From Sphingobacteriales bacterium 50-39 (GTDB taxonomy: Bacteria > Bacteroidota > Bacteroidia > Chitinophagales > Chitinophagaceae): 64,000 nucleotides of DNA. Below the pieces are notes generated by a model that was not told where the DNA came from, made no database searches, and worked only from the letters and a program-made list of their open reading frames with translations. The translations under genes were made by a program, and so were the position numbers. Shown here in pieces: positions 52,181 through 60,634 of this stretch (position 1 is the first letter of the stretch; the number at the start of each line of letters is the position of its first letter). The stretch spans positions 1-64,000 of the forward strand of contig MKTZ01000008.1 of assembly GCA_001898505.1 (NCBI GenBank), written 5' to 3'.

Positions 52181-52750
52181 ATGAATGAAGAACTCATTTT
52201 ACTTCTCGGTGACAAGATCAAGACGAAGAGGACACAGAAGAATATTACATTAGAGCAGCTGGCCGGCAAGGCTGGCGTCAGCAAGGGGCTTATCTCCCAG
52301 ATAGAGAATAATCGTACTGTTCCTTCCCTGCCGGTGCTATTCAATATTATACATTCTCTCGACGAGGACCTGAAGACCTTTTTCGAGGATATGCATGACT
52401 CAGCTTCCAATGGGCATGTTCTTATTATCCGGAAGGGTCAGGAAAAACTTTTTGAAAAGGAAAAGGTGAAAGGGTTTATCTACAAGCGGATACTTACACG
52501 GAGCCTTTCCTGCCAGGCTACTGATGTTGTACTACTGGAATTGAAAAAAGGGGCTGTTCGCAAGCAGATGATCACGACGGATGCCTGGGAGTGCAAGTAT
52601 GTATTGAAAGGAAAGATCGAATACCAGATAGAAAAACAGGTCTTCATACTGGATGAGGGAGATACGCTCTTCTTCGACGGGCGTTCCAGACACAGGCTCA
52701 AGAACATCGGAACTGCCGAGGCGATCATCCTTATAACGTATCTTTTCTAA
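52181..52750 (+). CDS. XRE-family transcriptional regulator with C-terminal cupin
   Basis: This 189-residue cytoplasmic protein has an N-terminal helix-turn-helix (residues 8-65: DKIKTKRTQKNITLEQLAGK, then SKGLISQIENNRTVPSLPVL) and a C-terminal cupin_2 beta-barrel (about 110-185: KYVLKGKIEYQIEKQVFILD, then EGDTLFFDGRSRHRLKN). Such XRE-cupin regulators usually control a neighbouring catabolic or transport operon and sense a small ligand. It is on the same strand, 245 bp ahead of susC, and I infer that it regulates the phosphonate SusCD locus or itself. Confidence 0.88.
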   Translation: MNEELILLLGDKIKTKRTQKNITLEQLAGKAGVSKGLISQIENNRTVPSLPVLFNIIHSLDEDLKTFFEDMHDSASNGHVLIIRKGQEKLFEKEKVKGFIYKRILTRSLSCQATDVVLLELKKGAVRKQMITTDAWECKYVLKGKIEYQIEKQVFILDEGDTLFFDGRSRHRLKNIGTAEAIILITYLF

Positions 52751-52887
52751 AATTACCCAAATAATTTTTTATGGAGCCTGCAAGGATTGTGGGCATTGTA
52801 TTTTAATAAGATAATAATATTTTATTGCCGTGAAAGGCATTCGGAAGGTTTTATAAATACTTAACTGTAGTTTAGTATTTGTAAACT

Positions 52888-52944
52888 CTTAACATTTTCT
52901 TAAATTGGGTGTAACGTTCGCTTTACATTGTGCAAATACTTTCG
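52888..52944 (+). promoter_or_regulatory. Pho-box-like array and promoter of the SusCD-phosphonate operon
   Basis: CTTAACAT (52888), CTTAAATT (52899), TGTAACGT (52910) and CTTTACAT (52921) form four 8-bp units with 3-bp spacers. The last ends 8 bp before TACTTTCG (52937-52944), a one-mismatch -7 element, exactly as in the TonB receptor promoter. TTAAC (52861) and TTAGT (52872) upstream continue the 11-bp rhythm with a phase break. The ATG of susC lies 51 bp beyond the -7 element. Control by a PhoB-type regulator is inferred from architecture. Confidence 0.55.
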
Positions 52945-52995
52945 CCGCACAATCTTTTAGATTTTGGATTTTGATCAATTAAAAACAACTGTATT

Positions 52996-55900
52996 ATGAG
53001 AAAGAGTTTCCCCCTTCTTATAGGGCTATGGCTAGTCCTATTTTTTTCCCCGCTCCTTACTCATGCACAACGGGTCATCACCGGCCGCATCGTCTCTGAA
53101 GCAGACGGGAGCCCTGTTGCCGGCGCGTCCATTGTTATCAAGGGTTCCCGTGCGGGCACTTCCACCGATGTGGAAGGCCGCTTTTCTATCAAGGCCAACA
53201 ACGGGGATGTGCTGGTGATCACGGGTATAGGGGTCACTACAAAGGAGTCGACTGTGGGTAGTGAGAGCACGCTCGTCGTTTCAGTCAAGACAGACAGCAA
53301 GAACCTTAGCGAAGTGGTAGTGACTGCGTTGGGTATTAAAAAGGAGGTCAAGCGCATAGGTTACTCCGTTCAGGAGGTCAAGGGTGATGACTTGCTCAAG
53401 GCTCGCGAGCCAAATCCCGTCAATGGCCTCACCGGGAAGGTGGCCGGTCTGAACGTAGGTATCAGCCAGGAAATGCTGGCCTCTCCTACGGTGCTGCTGC
53501 GTGGCTCACCGCTGAACTTTTATGTAGTAGATGGTATTCCTATCAACTCCGACACCTGGAATATCAGCCCCGATGATATCGAGACTTATACGGTGCTGAA
53601 AGGCCCCACCGCTGCCGCGCTTTATGGCAGCCGTGGTATCAACGGAGCCATTCTTATTACGACCAAGAGAGGAAAAAAGAACGGCAAGGGCTGGTCGGTG
53701 GAAGTCAACTCCAGCACGCAGATCAATAAAGGGTTTACGTCCATCCCCAAGGTGCAGAACCAATATGGCGGTGGTGATAACCAGCAATATGCTTTTGGCG
53801 ACTACCTCGCCAATGGTACAGGGTCCGGACTCAACGACAAGGACTATGACGTGTGGGGTCCTCTTTTGGATGGCCGTCTGCTGCCGCAGTATGATGGCGT
53901 ATACGATCCCAACACAACCTATACGACCAGCTTTGGCCCCAACCTTAAACCTTTTGTGGGCAATATCAAGCCAACGCCCTGGGTGGCCCGCGGCAAGGAC
54001 AACCTGCAGAATTTTGTCCAGACAGGTTTGCTGACGACCAACAATATCAATTTCTCCTCGATCACCGACAAATCCACCATACGTATGTCGGTATCCAATG
54101 GCTACCAGAAGGGCATTGTCCCCAACACCAGCCTCAATACGCTGAACATGAACGTGCTGGGCAGCTATAATGTCAGCGACAAGTTCAAGGTGGAAGCCAA
54201 TATCAACTACAACCGCCAGTTCACGCCCAATACTCCGGACGTGGCTTACGGACCTAACAGCATCATTTATAACATCGATATCTGGACAGGCGCCGATTGG
54301 AATGTACGGGATCCCAATATTATCAACTACTGGAAGCCGGGCAAGGCGGGTGTTCAATCCAATTTTGTAGAGTACAAGAGATACCATAACCCATGGTTCC
54401 AAAGCTATGAATGGCTGAGAGGGCATTATAAGAACGACCTGTATGGATGGGCGGCCTTCACTTATAAGTTCAACAAGGATCTGGATCTGATGCTGCGGAG
54501 CAATGTGACGACATACAACCTGCTGCGTACGGAAAAGGAACCTTTTTCCGCCCACCCTTATGGGGATGAGCACAACCATGGTAATTACAGGGAGGACAGG
54601 CGTGACCTTTGGGAGAACAATACCGAGCTGCTGCTTCGCTTCAATAAGGAGAATATCAACAACAGCGGCATTTCTGTCAGCGCTTTTGGCGGCGGTTCTG
54701 CCCGTAATATGAAATTCGAGTCCAGCTATACGAGCACGGATCAGCTGGTGGTTCCCAATGTATATACGTTCGCCAACAGTTTGAAGGCGTTGAGGTCTTA
54801 TTCCTACGGCTCCAACCTGCTGTTGTTGAGCGGGTACTACTCTGTGGACCTCACCTATAAGAAGTACTTTACGATATCTACGACAGGTCGCGTAGACAAG
54901 ACCAGCGCGCTGCCGGTGGGTAAGAATACTTATTTCTATCCTTCTGTGGCAGTGAGCACACCCCTCTCCGACTATGTCACGCTACCTTCTTTTATCACCT
55001 TCGTTAAGCTGCGTGGAAGCTATGCCAATGTAAAGGATGGCGGCACCACCCCTTATGCGGGTACAGCTTTCCAAAGTTTGGGAATTTCCAGTCCGGTGGG
55101 TTATGGTACGGGCTACTATACTCCGTATGATGGACCTACCTATGCGCTGTCTACTCCGCCGTATACGACCTATCCGGTGTATAACAATATCACCGGGGCC
55201 AGCGCTCCGAACTATACGATCAATCCTGGTATCAAGCCCAGCTCCCGCAGCAACTACGAGTTTGGTCTGGATGCCCGGTTTATCCACAACAGACTGGGCT
55301 TTAGCGGTACATGGTTCCAGTATAAGGACGGTCCGAAGATATCCTACCAGTATCCATCGGAGGCCAGCGGTATCGGCTATATTGTCACCAACGGTCTTAC
55401 TACCAAACGTACGGGTGTAGAGCTTTCTTTGACGGGTACGCCTATTCAGCAGAAGGATTTCCGCTGGGATGTACTGGTCAACTGGTCGACCTATAAGGAA
55501 GTGTTCGCGGCCTTTGCCGGCGGCGTGCCCGAGCTTGGTAACGGTACTGGCTATCCCTATCATATAGGTGACCGTGTAGACAAGCTCTTCGGAAGCTATG
55601 AGGCGATGACCCCGGATGGAAAGGTGATCCACGACGAGTCGGGTTTCCCCATCTATCTACCTAAAGCACAGTACCTGGGGCATGCCGATCCGGACTGGGC
55701 ATGGGGTATCAACAACAAGTTCTCCTATAAATCATTCAGTTTTTCCTTCCAGTTCGACGGTATGGTTGGCGGAAAGCTGCAAGACCGCGTGTTGCGTAAG
55801 CTGACCGAAGGTGGTCGTGGGCTGAATACCGCCACCGGCGTGATTGGCCAGGCTCGTCTGTATGAATCCCAGCATCTGGCAGATCCCGGTTATTTCGGAG

Positions 55901-56391
55901 CTGATCCCAATAACCCGACACATAATGCCGAGGCAAGACGTGCCGACGGACGTCCGATCCTGGGTGGTGACGGGGTACAGGTAAAGGGTGGATCCGGCAA
56001 CCTGGCGTATGACCCTGCCACGGGCGTCATCAGCAATGCGAAGAGCCTTACGTTCGTGCCAAACGATTCGTCCACCATTTGGGTCCAGGACTATGTCAGC
56101 AGCTTTTACAACGACCCGCAGCATACCATGGTCAGCAAGACATATGCGAAGCTGAGAGAGGTGGTGATCACCTATTCGCTGCCTTCGAAGTTCCTGCAGA
56201 AGTCATTTATCCAACGGGTAGATGTGAGCATTGTGGGAAGGAACCTGCTTTATTTCTTCCCCAGCGCCTTCAAGGACATGGACGTCGATCAATATCCCGG
56301 TCGTGACCAGTTCAACAATATAACGCGTGAATATAACCTGCAGTCACCCACGACCCGCAGCTATGGTATCAATATAAATGTAGTCTTCTAA
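52996..56391 (+). CDS. SusC/RagA-family TonB-linked outer-membrane transporter
   Basis: This 1131-residue TonB-dependent barrel has a signal peptide (FPLLIGLWLVLFFSPLLTHAQ) and a CarboxypepD_reg-like N-domain (VITGRIVSEADGSPVAGASI). The segment SEVVVTALGIKKEVKRIGYS leads into the plug. The SusC signature is FYVVDGIPIN... followed by DDIETYTVLKGPTAAALYGS and GINGAILITTKRG. The barrel ends YGININVVF. It is followed 11 bp later by its SusD partner, making a two-component importer. Because phosphonate-cleaving genes follow directly, I infer a phosphonate or phosphonate-bearing glycan/lipid as cargo rather than a plain polysaccharide; no glycoside hydrolase is nearby. Confidence 0.95.
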   Translation: MRKSFPLLIGLWLVLFFSPLLTHAQRVITGRIVSEADGSPVAGASIVIKGSRAGTSTDVEGRFSIKANNGDVLVITGIGVTTKESTVGSESTLVVSVKTDSKNLSEVVVTALGIKKEVKRIGYSVQEVKGDDLLKAREPNPVNGLTGKVAGLNVGISQEMLASPTVLLRGSPLNFYVVDGIPINSDTWNISPDDIETYTVLKGPTAAALYGSRGINGAILITTKRGKKNGKGWSVEVNSSTQINKGFTSIPKVQNQYGGGDNQQYAFGDYLANGTGSGLNDKDYDVWGPLLDGRLLPQYDGVYDPNTTYTTSFGPNLKPFVGNIKPTPWVARGKDNLQNFVQTGLLTTNNINFSSITDKSTIRMSVSNGYQKGIVPNTSLNTLNMNVLGSYNVSDKFKVEANINYNRQFTPNTPDVAYGPNSIIYNIDIWTGADWNVRDPNIINYWKPGKAGVQSNFVEYKRYHNPWFQSYEWLRGHYKNDLYGWAAFTYKFNKDLDLMLRSNVTTYNLLRTEKEPFSAHPYGDEHNHGNYREDRRDLWENNTELLLRFNKENINNSGISVSAFGGGSARNMKFESSYTSTDQLVVPNVYTFANSLKALRSYSYGSNLLLLSGYYSVDLTYKKYFTISTTGRVDKTSALPVGKNTYFYPSVAVSTPLSDYVTLPSFITFVKLRGSYANVKDGGTTPYAGTAFQSLGISSPVGYGTGYYTPYDGPTYALSTPPYTTYPVYNNITGASAPNYTINPGIKPSSRSNYEFGLDARFIHNRLGFSGTWFQYKDGPKISYQYPSEASGIGYIVTNGLTTKRTGVELSLTGTPIQQKDFRWDVLVNWSTYKEVFAAFAGGVPELGNGTGYPYHIGDRVDKLFGSYEAMTPDGKVIHDESGFPIYLPKAQYLGHADPDWAWGINNKFSYKSFSFSFQFDGMVGGKLQDRVLRKLTEGGRGLNTATGVIGQARLYESQHLADPGYFGADPNNPTHNAEARRADGRPILGGDGVQVKGGSGNLAYDPATGVISNAKSLTFVPNDSSTIWVQDYVSSFYNDPQHTMVSKTYAKLREVVITYSLPSKFLQKSFIQRVDVSIVGRNLLYFFPSAFKDMDVDQYPGRDQFNNITREYNLQSPTTRSYGININVVF

Positions 56392-56402
56392 AACCAGTCA
56401 CC

Positions 56403-57992
56403 ATGCAACGCAATATCATACGATCCCTATTCATTCTGGCCATTCCGGCGCTGCTGGCAGTCACCGGATGTTCCAAGAAGTTCGAACAATATTCGCAGAA
56501 CCAGAATCTGCCTACCGTCGTGCCTCCGGGTCTTGTGCTCCGCAGCAACCTCAACGGTCTGGTAGTTACCCCCGGCGGGTTTGAGGACAAGGCCGACCAG
56601 TTCATTGCCTCCAACTATAACTATTATGGAGATAACAAATACTGGACTGGCAGTGCAACGCTCAATTACGGTACGCTTAACAGCGTGCTCTCCATGGAGA
56701 AAGAAGCAAAAAGGGCTGCCGGCACCGACCGCAATCCCTACCGCGCCCTGGGTTTTTTCTTCCGCGCTTTTTTCTTTGTCAACATGTCCGAGAAGGTGGG
56801 CGATCTGCCGATGACCGATGCGTTGAAAGGAACTACCAATACCGCTCCGAAATACGATGCGCAAAAGGATATCTTTAAGCAATCGCTGAACTGGCTGGAC
56901 AGTGCCAATACATTGCTGGCTGATCTTATCACCAATGGATTTGTGGAATTCTCCGGCGACTGGTATTACCAGGAGACCAGCCTTTATTCCGACGCCACCG
57001 GTCTCAAGGCGTTGATGGAATGGCAGAAAGTTGTCAACAGCTATAAGCTGCGTGTGCTGACGGAATTGAGCAAGCGGGCCGCTGACGCCAGCGATCTCCA
57101 GATACCTCAGCAGTTCGCCGCCATTGTAGGCAACCCTACCAAGTACCCCATTTTTACCAGCAATGACGACAACCTGCAATATGTCTATAACAGTACCTAT
57201 AACTACTATCCGGATAATCCGGGTAATTATGGGAATAATGCCGGTAGACTGAACCTGGGTTCCACCTTGCTGACTACTTTGGGTCAGCTGCATGATCTTC
57301 GTGCGATGGTATTAGCCGAACCGGCCCGCGGACTGGGGCATCCCGATACCGCTTATGAGTCCTTTGCAGGAGCGCCGCTGGGGGATGACGTGAGCACGCT
57401 CTCTACCTTGTCGAATGCCGGTCAGATATGTCTGTACAATTACAACCATTTCTATGCAACTTATACCGCCGAGCCCACGCTCATTCTCAGCTATGCGGAG
57501 GTATGTTTTAGCATTGCGGAAGGCATCAACCGCGGATGGGCTACCGGCAGCGCCTCTACCTGGTATCAGAATGGCATCAAGGCCATGTTTGGCTTCTATG
57601 GGATCAAGGATGGAGATAACACCGTGATATTCCGCAATACCGGTGGTACGGGCAATCTTAGCTATACCGTGCATTTTAGTTTTGCCGATTATCTGGCGCA
57701 GGCGTCTGTTCAATACAAAGGTGACAACGCCGACGGGCTGGCGCAGATACTAACGCAGAAATACCTGGCCTATTCCCGTAATTCCGGATTGCAGGCATAT
57801 TATCAATGGCGCAGAACGGGTATTCCTGCCTTCAATACGGGCGCGGGCACCGGCAATGGCGGTAAGATACCCTTGCGGTTCCAGTATCCCACCAACGAGG
57901 CTACCGCCAATGGTACAAATTACCAGGCAGCGCTTCAGAGCCAGTATGGCGGAGCTGACGATATCAACGCTCAGATGTGGCTGATCAAATAA
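56403..57992 (+). CDS. SusD/RagB-family nutrient-binding lipoprotein
   Basis: This 529-residue outer-membrane lipoprotein is the lid of the SusCD importer. It has a lipobox (PALLAVTGC, Cys about 23), TPR-like helical repeats (RALGFFFRAFFFVNMSEKVG) and the SusD_like C-terminal region. That region carries LILSYAEVCFSIAEGINRGW, ILTQKYLAYSRNSGLQAYYQ, WRRTGIP and FQYPTNEATANG. It belongs to the SusD_like_2 type and shares the AE..xxG and QK(W/Y)L motifs with the pseudogene at 29883-30365. Confidence 0.93.
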   Translation: MQRNIIRSLFILAIPALLAVTGCSKKFEQYSQNQNLPTVVPPGLVLRSNLNGLVVTPGGFEDKADQFIASNYNYYGDNKYWTGSATLNYGTLNSVLSMEKEAKRAAGTDRNPYRALGFFFRAFFFVNMSEKVGDLPMTDALKGTTNTAPKYDAQKDIFKQSLNWLDSANTLLADLITNGFVEFSGDWYYQETSLYSDATGLKALMEWQKVVNSYKLRVLTELSKRAADASDLQIPQQFAAIVGNPTKYPIFTSNDDNLQYVYNSTYNYYPDNPGNYGNNAGRLNLGSTLLTTLGQLHDLRAMVLAEPARGLGHPDTAYESFAGAPLGDDVSTLSTLSNAGQICLYNYNHFYATYTAEPTLILSYAEVCFSIAEGINRGWATGSASTWYQNGIKAMFGFYGIKDGDNTVIFRNTGGTGNLSYTVHFSFADYLAQASVQYKGDNADGLAQILTQKYLAYSRNSGLQAYYQWRRTGIPAFNTGAGTGNGGKIPLRFQYPTNEATANGTNYQAALQSQYGGADDINAQMWLIK

Positions 57993-58018
57993 TGGGTATC
58001 TTGTGAAAAATAAAAGTT

Positions 58019-58600
58019 ATGGACAACCAACAGGCGGAAGGCATTGTAGCGGAGATATTTGAGATGTATGAGAGTTATGGGGGTGAAGAATATGCAGGTG
58101 AGAAGGTCACGCAATTGGAGCATATGGTGCAGGCCGCTGAGCTGGCGGAAGAGCAGGGGTATGATGAAGACGTGATATTGGCGGCTTTTTTACATGATAT
58201 AGGCCATATTACGGAGTCTGCGACGCCTGAAGACGGCAGGATGGGCGGGTTCGGTATCAAGGATCATGAGGCCATTGGGGCGGAGTATCTACGGGAAAAG
58301 GGTTTTTCGAAAAAGGTATGCCGACTGGTGGAGTCGCATGTGGAGGCAAAGAGATATCTGACCGTGCGGGACCCTGCCTATTATGCACGGCTCTCTGACG
58401 CCAGCAAACGTACCCTTGAATACCAGGGTGGTCCTATGACGGAAGATGAGGCCAGCGCCTTTGAACAATATCCCCTTTTTGAGCTCATCATAAAAATGCG
58501 GACCTGGGATGAAGAGGCGAAGATCGAGCATAAGCCGCTGCCCGACCTGGAACACTATCGACAAATGATGCTTCGGCACCTGACCCGTGGGGGAGAATAA
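58019..58600 (+). CDS. phnZ: PhnZ-type HD-domain mixed-valent di-iron oxygenase
   Basis: The 193-residue HD-domain protein is of the phosphonate-degradation group. PhnZ oxidatively cleaves the C-P bond of 2-amino-1-hydroxyethylphosphonate to glycine and phosphate using a di-iron site. All residues I recall as essential in PhnZ align here with a small offset: Y25 and E28 (in EEYAGE), H35 (QLEHMVQ), H59-D60 (AAFLHDIGH), H83 (IKDHEAIG), H107 (VESHVEA) and D164 (RTWDEEA). It starts 26 bp after susD and precedes the PhnX-like gene by 17 bp. The usual partner hydroxylase PhnY is not visible in the window. Confidence 0.88.
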   Translation: MDNQQAEGIVAEIFEMYESYGGEEYAGEKVTQLEHMVQAAELAEEQGYDEDVILAAFLHDIGHITESATPEDGRMGGFGIKDHEAIGAEYLREKGFSKKVCRLVESHVEAKRYLTVRDPAYYARLSDASKRTLEYQGGPMTEDEASAFEQYPLFELIIKMRTWDEEAKIEHKPLPDLEHYRQMMLRHLTRGGE

Positions 58601-58617
58601 GTTACAATATTTACGCT

Positions 58618-59319
58618 ATGAACAATATTCAACTGGTAGTTTTTGACATCGCTGGTACAACGGTTTATGACAATGGGCAGGTGGCCGATGCTTTTATCAC
58701 CGCCTGCCGGGCTGCGGACATAGAGATACCTGCGAATGAGGTAAAAAAAGTGATGGGTTTCCGGAAGATAGATGCGATCCGTCTGCTCCTGGACAAATTT
58801 TCTCCTGCCGTACCGGTGGGTACACAACGGGAATCGCTTATTTCGGGGATACACGATCGCTTCATCCAGAATATGATCTCTTTCTATCAGCAGGACCCAG
58901 AGCTCCGTCCCATGCCTCATGCGGAAGAGCTTTTTTCTTCCTTGCATAGGAAAGGGATCAAAGTGGCACTGAACACGGGTTTTACCCGGGCCATCACCGA
59001 TGCCATCCTGCATCGTCTTCACTGGGACAATGGAGCCGGGTATGTGGACAGCGTGATCTGTAGTGACGAGGTCCCAGAGGGCCGTCCCTCGCCGGATATG
59101 ATCAACCGCCTGATCCAGCGGCTGGATATAGCGTCTGCCAATAATGTATTGAAGGTCGGAGATACCGAGGTGGATGTGGAAGAAGGGCGCAATGCAGGCT
59201 GCGCCATCGTGGTAAGTGTGACCACCGGCGCCTATACCCGTCAGCAGCTGCAGGAATATCGTCCTGATCATATTATAGACAGCCTGGAAGAGCTAATCCC
59301 CATCATTGAAAAAGCCTGA
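58618..59319 (+). CDS. Phosphonatase-like HAD hydrolase (PhnX-related)
   Basis: This 233-residue HAD-superfamily protein has the phosphonatase-type motif I FDIAGTTV (D-x-A-G-T-T instead of DxDxT). Motif II is LNTGFTR, an Arg lies in VPEGRPSPDM where normal HADs have Lys, and VGDTEVDVEEGRNAG is the acidic C-terminal motif. A cap-domain Lys50 (VMGFRKIDAI) lines up with the Schiff-base Lys of PhnX (MGLLKID). It could therefore cleave phosphonoacetaldehyde to acetaldehyde and phosphate, fed by the FAD enzyme downstream. Its stop overlaps the next gene's start (TGATG). Confidence 0.85.
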   Translation: MNNIQLVVFDIAGTTVYDNGQVADAFITACRAADIEIPANEVKKVMGFRKIDAIRLLLDKFSPAVPVGTQRESLISGIHDRFIQNMISFYQQDPELRPMPHAEELFSSLHRKGIKVALNTGFTRAITDAILHRLHWDNGAGYVDSVICSDEVPEGRPSPDMINRLIQRLDIASANNVLKVGDTEVDVEEGRNAGCAIVVSVTTGAYTRQQLQEYRPDHIIDSLEELIPIIEKA

Positions 59320-60632
59320 TGATCTCTCCCACTCCCATGTTAACCGAGCAGCCGGCGAGCCGGCCCACGACGCTAAGGACAAGGCTGTCGAATAGTCCGG
59401 CATGGGTATTTGTGTTGTATGTGTCTCTGGCTTCTTTTATTGTTTATTCCTGTATGTATGGTTTTCGAAAACCTTTTACGGCGGCGTCTTTTGACGGGGT
59501 GAAATTTTTTGGCATTTCCTATAAGGTGGTGCTTGTCATCTCACAGGTGCTGGGTTATATGTGCAGCAAGTTCTATGGCATCCGCTTTATTGCCACCATG
59601 CAGCCATCCCGCCGGGCGGGTTATATCATACGGCTGGTAGGCATATCATGGGTCGCGCTGCTGCTCTTTGGTATTGTGCCCATGCCGTATAATTTCATTT
59701 TTATGTTTATCAATGGCCTTCCCCTGGGAATGGTCTGGGGGTTGGTATTCGGGTTCCTGGAGGGCAGGCGTGTCACCGAGCTGATGGGGGCCGTCCTGGC
59801 GACCAGCTTTATGTTTGGATCCGGTCTGGCCAAGACAGTAGGGAAAGGATTGATCCTGTATGCGGGGGTAAATGAGCATTGGATGCCGTTCTTTGCCGGG
59901 GCTTTTTTTATCATCCCTCTTTTGTTGAGCACCTGGCTGCTGAATCAAACGCCACCGCCGTCTGCGGAGGATGTGGCTCAGCGTACGATCCGACTGCCGA
60001 TGGCAAAAGAGCAGCGGAAGGATTTTCTACGGAAGTTTGGCTTCGCCCTTATCCCTGTCGTCATTGCGTATGTGATGCTTACCATCCTCCGTGATTTCTG
60101 CGAGGACTTTGCCAACGAATTATGGACGGAAACAGGGTTTCTGCATAGCGCCGATGTATTTGCCCGCACCGGCACCATCCTATCCCTCATCGTGCTGGCC
60201 GTAGTCGGCGGTTTTTTCCTGATCAGGAATAACTATAAGGCCTTTCAGCTGAATAATGTGATCATCATCGGCGGTTTCATCCTGGCTGCCGCCGCTACTG
60301 CCGGCTATCATTGGCATATGATCTCTCCCGTGACCTGGATCATCACCGCCTCGGCCGGACTTTATCTGGGTTATGTGCCGTATAATTGTTTTTATTTCGA
60401 GCGGATGCTGGCTGCTTATAAGGTGCCCGGCAATGTAGGCTTTCTCATCTATATTGCGGATGCCTTCGGGTACCTGGGGACGGTAGTTGTCCTGCTGATA
60501 AAGGAGTTTGTAAAGATCCATTATACCTGGGTTGATTTTTTTACAGGCATATTTTATGCCGCTGCGGCCGGTGGGATCGTGTTGGTGATGTGGGGGTCCG
60601 TGCTGTTTGCTAGAATATACAAAAAGAATTGA
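59319..60632 (+). CDS. DUF5690/MFS-type inner-membrane transporter of the phosphonate operon
   Basis: This 437-residue polytopic protein has about 12 predicted helices and fits the DUF5690 group of the major facilitator superfamily. FIVYSCMYGFRKPFTAASF and YKVVLVISQVLGYMCSKFYG at the start resemble organophosphate:phosphate antiporters (GlpT/UhpC) and related MFS proteins. FINGLPLGMVWGLVFGFLEG is a mid-protein hallmark. Translational coupling to the HAD and FAD genes suggests it carries the phosphonate, or a product, across the inner membrane. Substrate unproven. Confidence 0.82.
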   Translation: MISPTPMLTEQPASRPTTLRTRLSNSPAWVFVLYVSLASFIVYSCMYGFRKPFTAASFDGVKFFGISYKVVLVISQVLGYMCSKFYGIRFIATMQPSRRAGYIIRLVGISWVALLLFGIVPMPYNFIFMFINGLPLGMVWGLVFGFLEGRRVTELMGAVLATSFMFGSGLAKTVGKGLILYAGVNEHWMPFFAGAFFIIPLLLSTWLLNQTPPPSAEDVAQRTIRLPMAKEQRKDFLRKFGFALIPVVIAYVMLTILRDFCEDFANELWTETGFLHSADVFARTGTILSLIVLAVVGGFFLIRNNYKAFQLNNVIIIGGFILAAAATAGYHWHMISPVTWIITASAGLYLGYVPYNCFYFERMLAAYKVPGNVGFLIYIADAFGYLGTVVVLLIKEFVKIHYTWVDFFTGIFYAAAAGGIVLVMWGSVLFARIYKKN

Positions 60633-60634
60633 TT

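Noticed and set aside
52996-57992. SusCD pair as part of a polysaccharide utilisation locus
   Set aside because: No glycoside hydrolase, lyase or glycan sensor (SusR/HTCS) is nearby. The downstream genes are for C-P bond chemistry.
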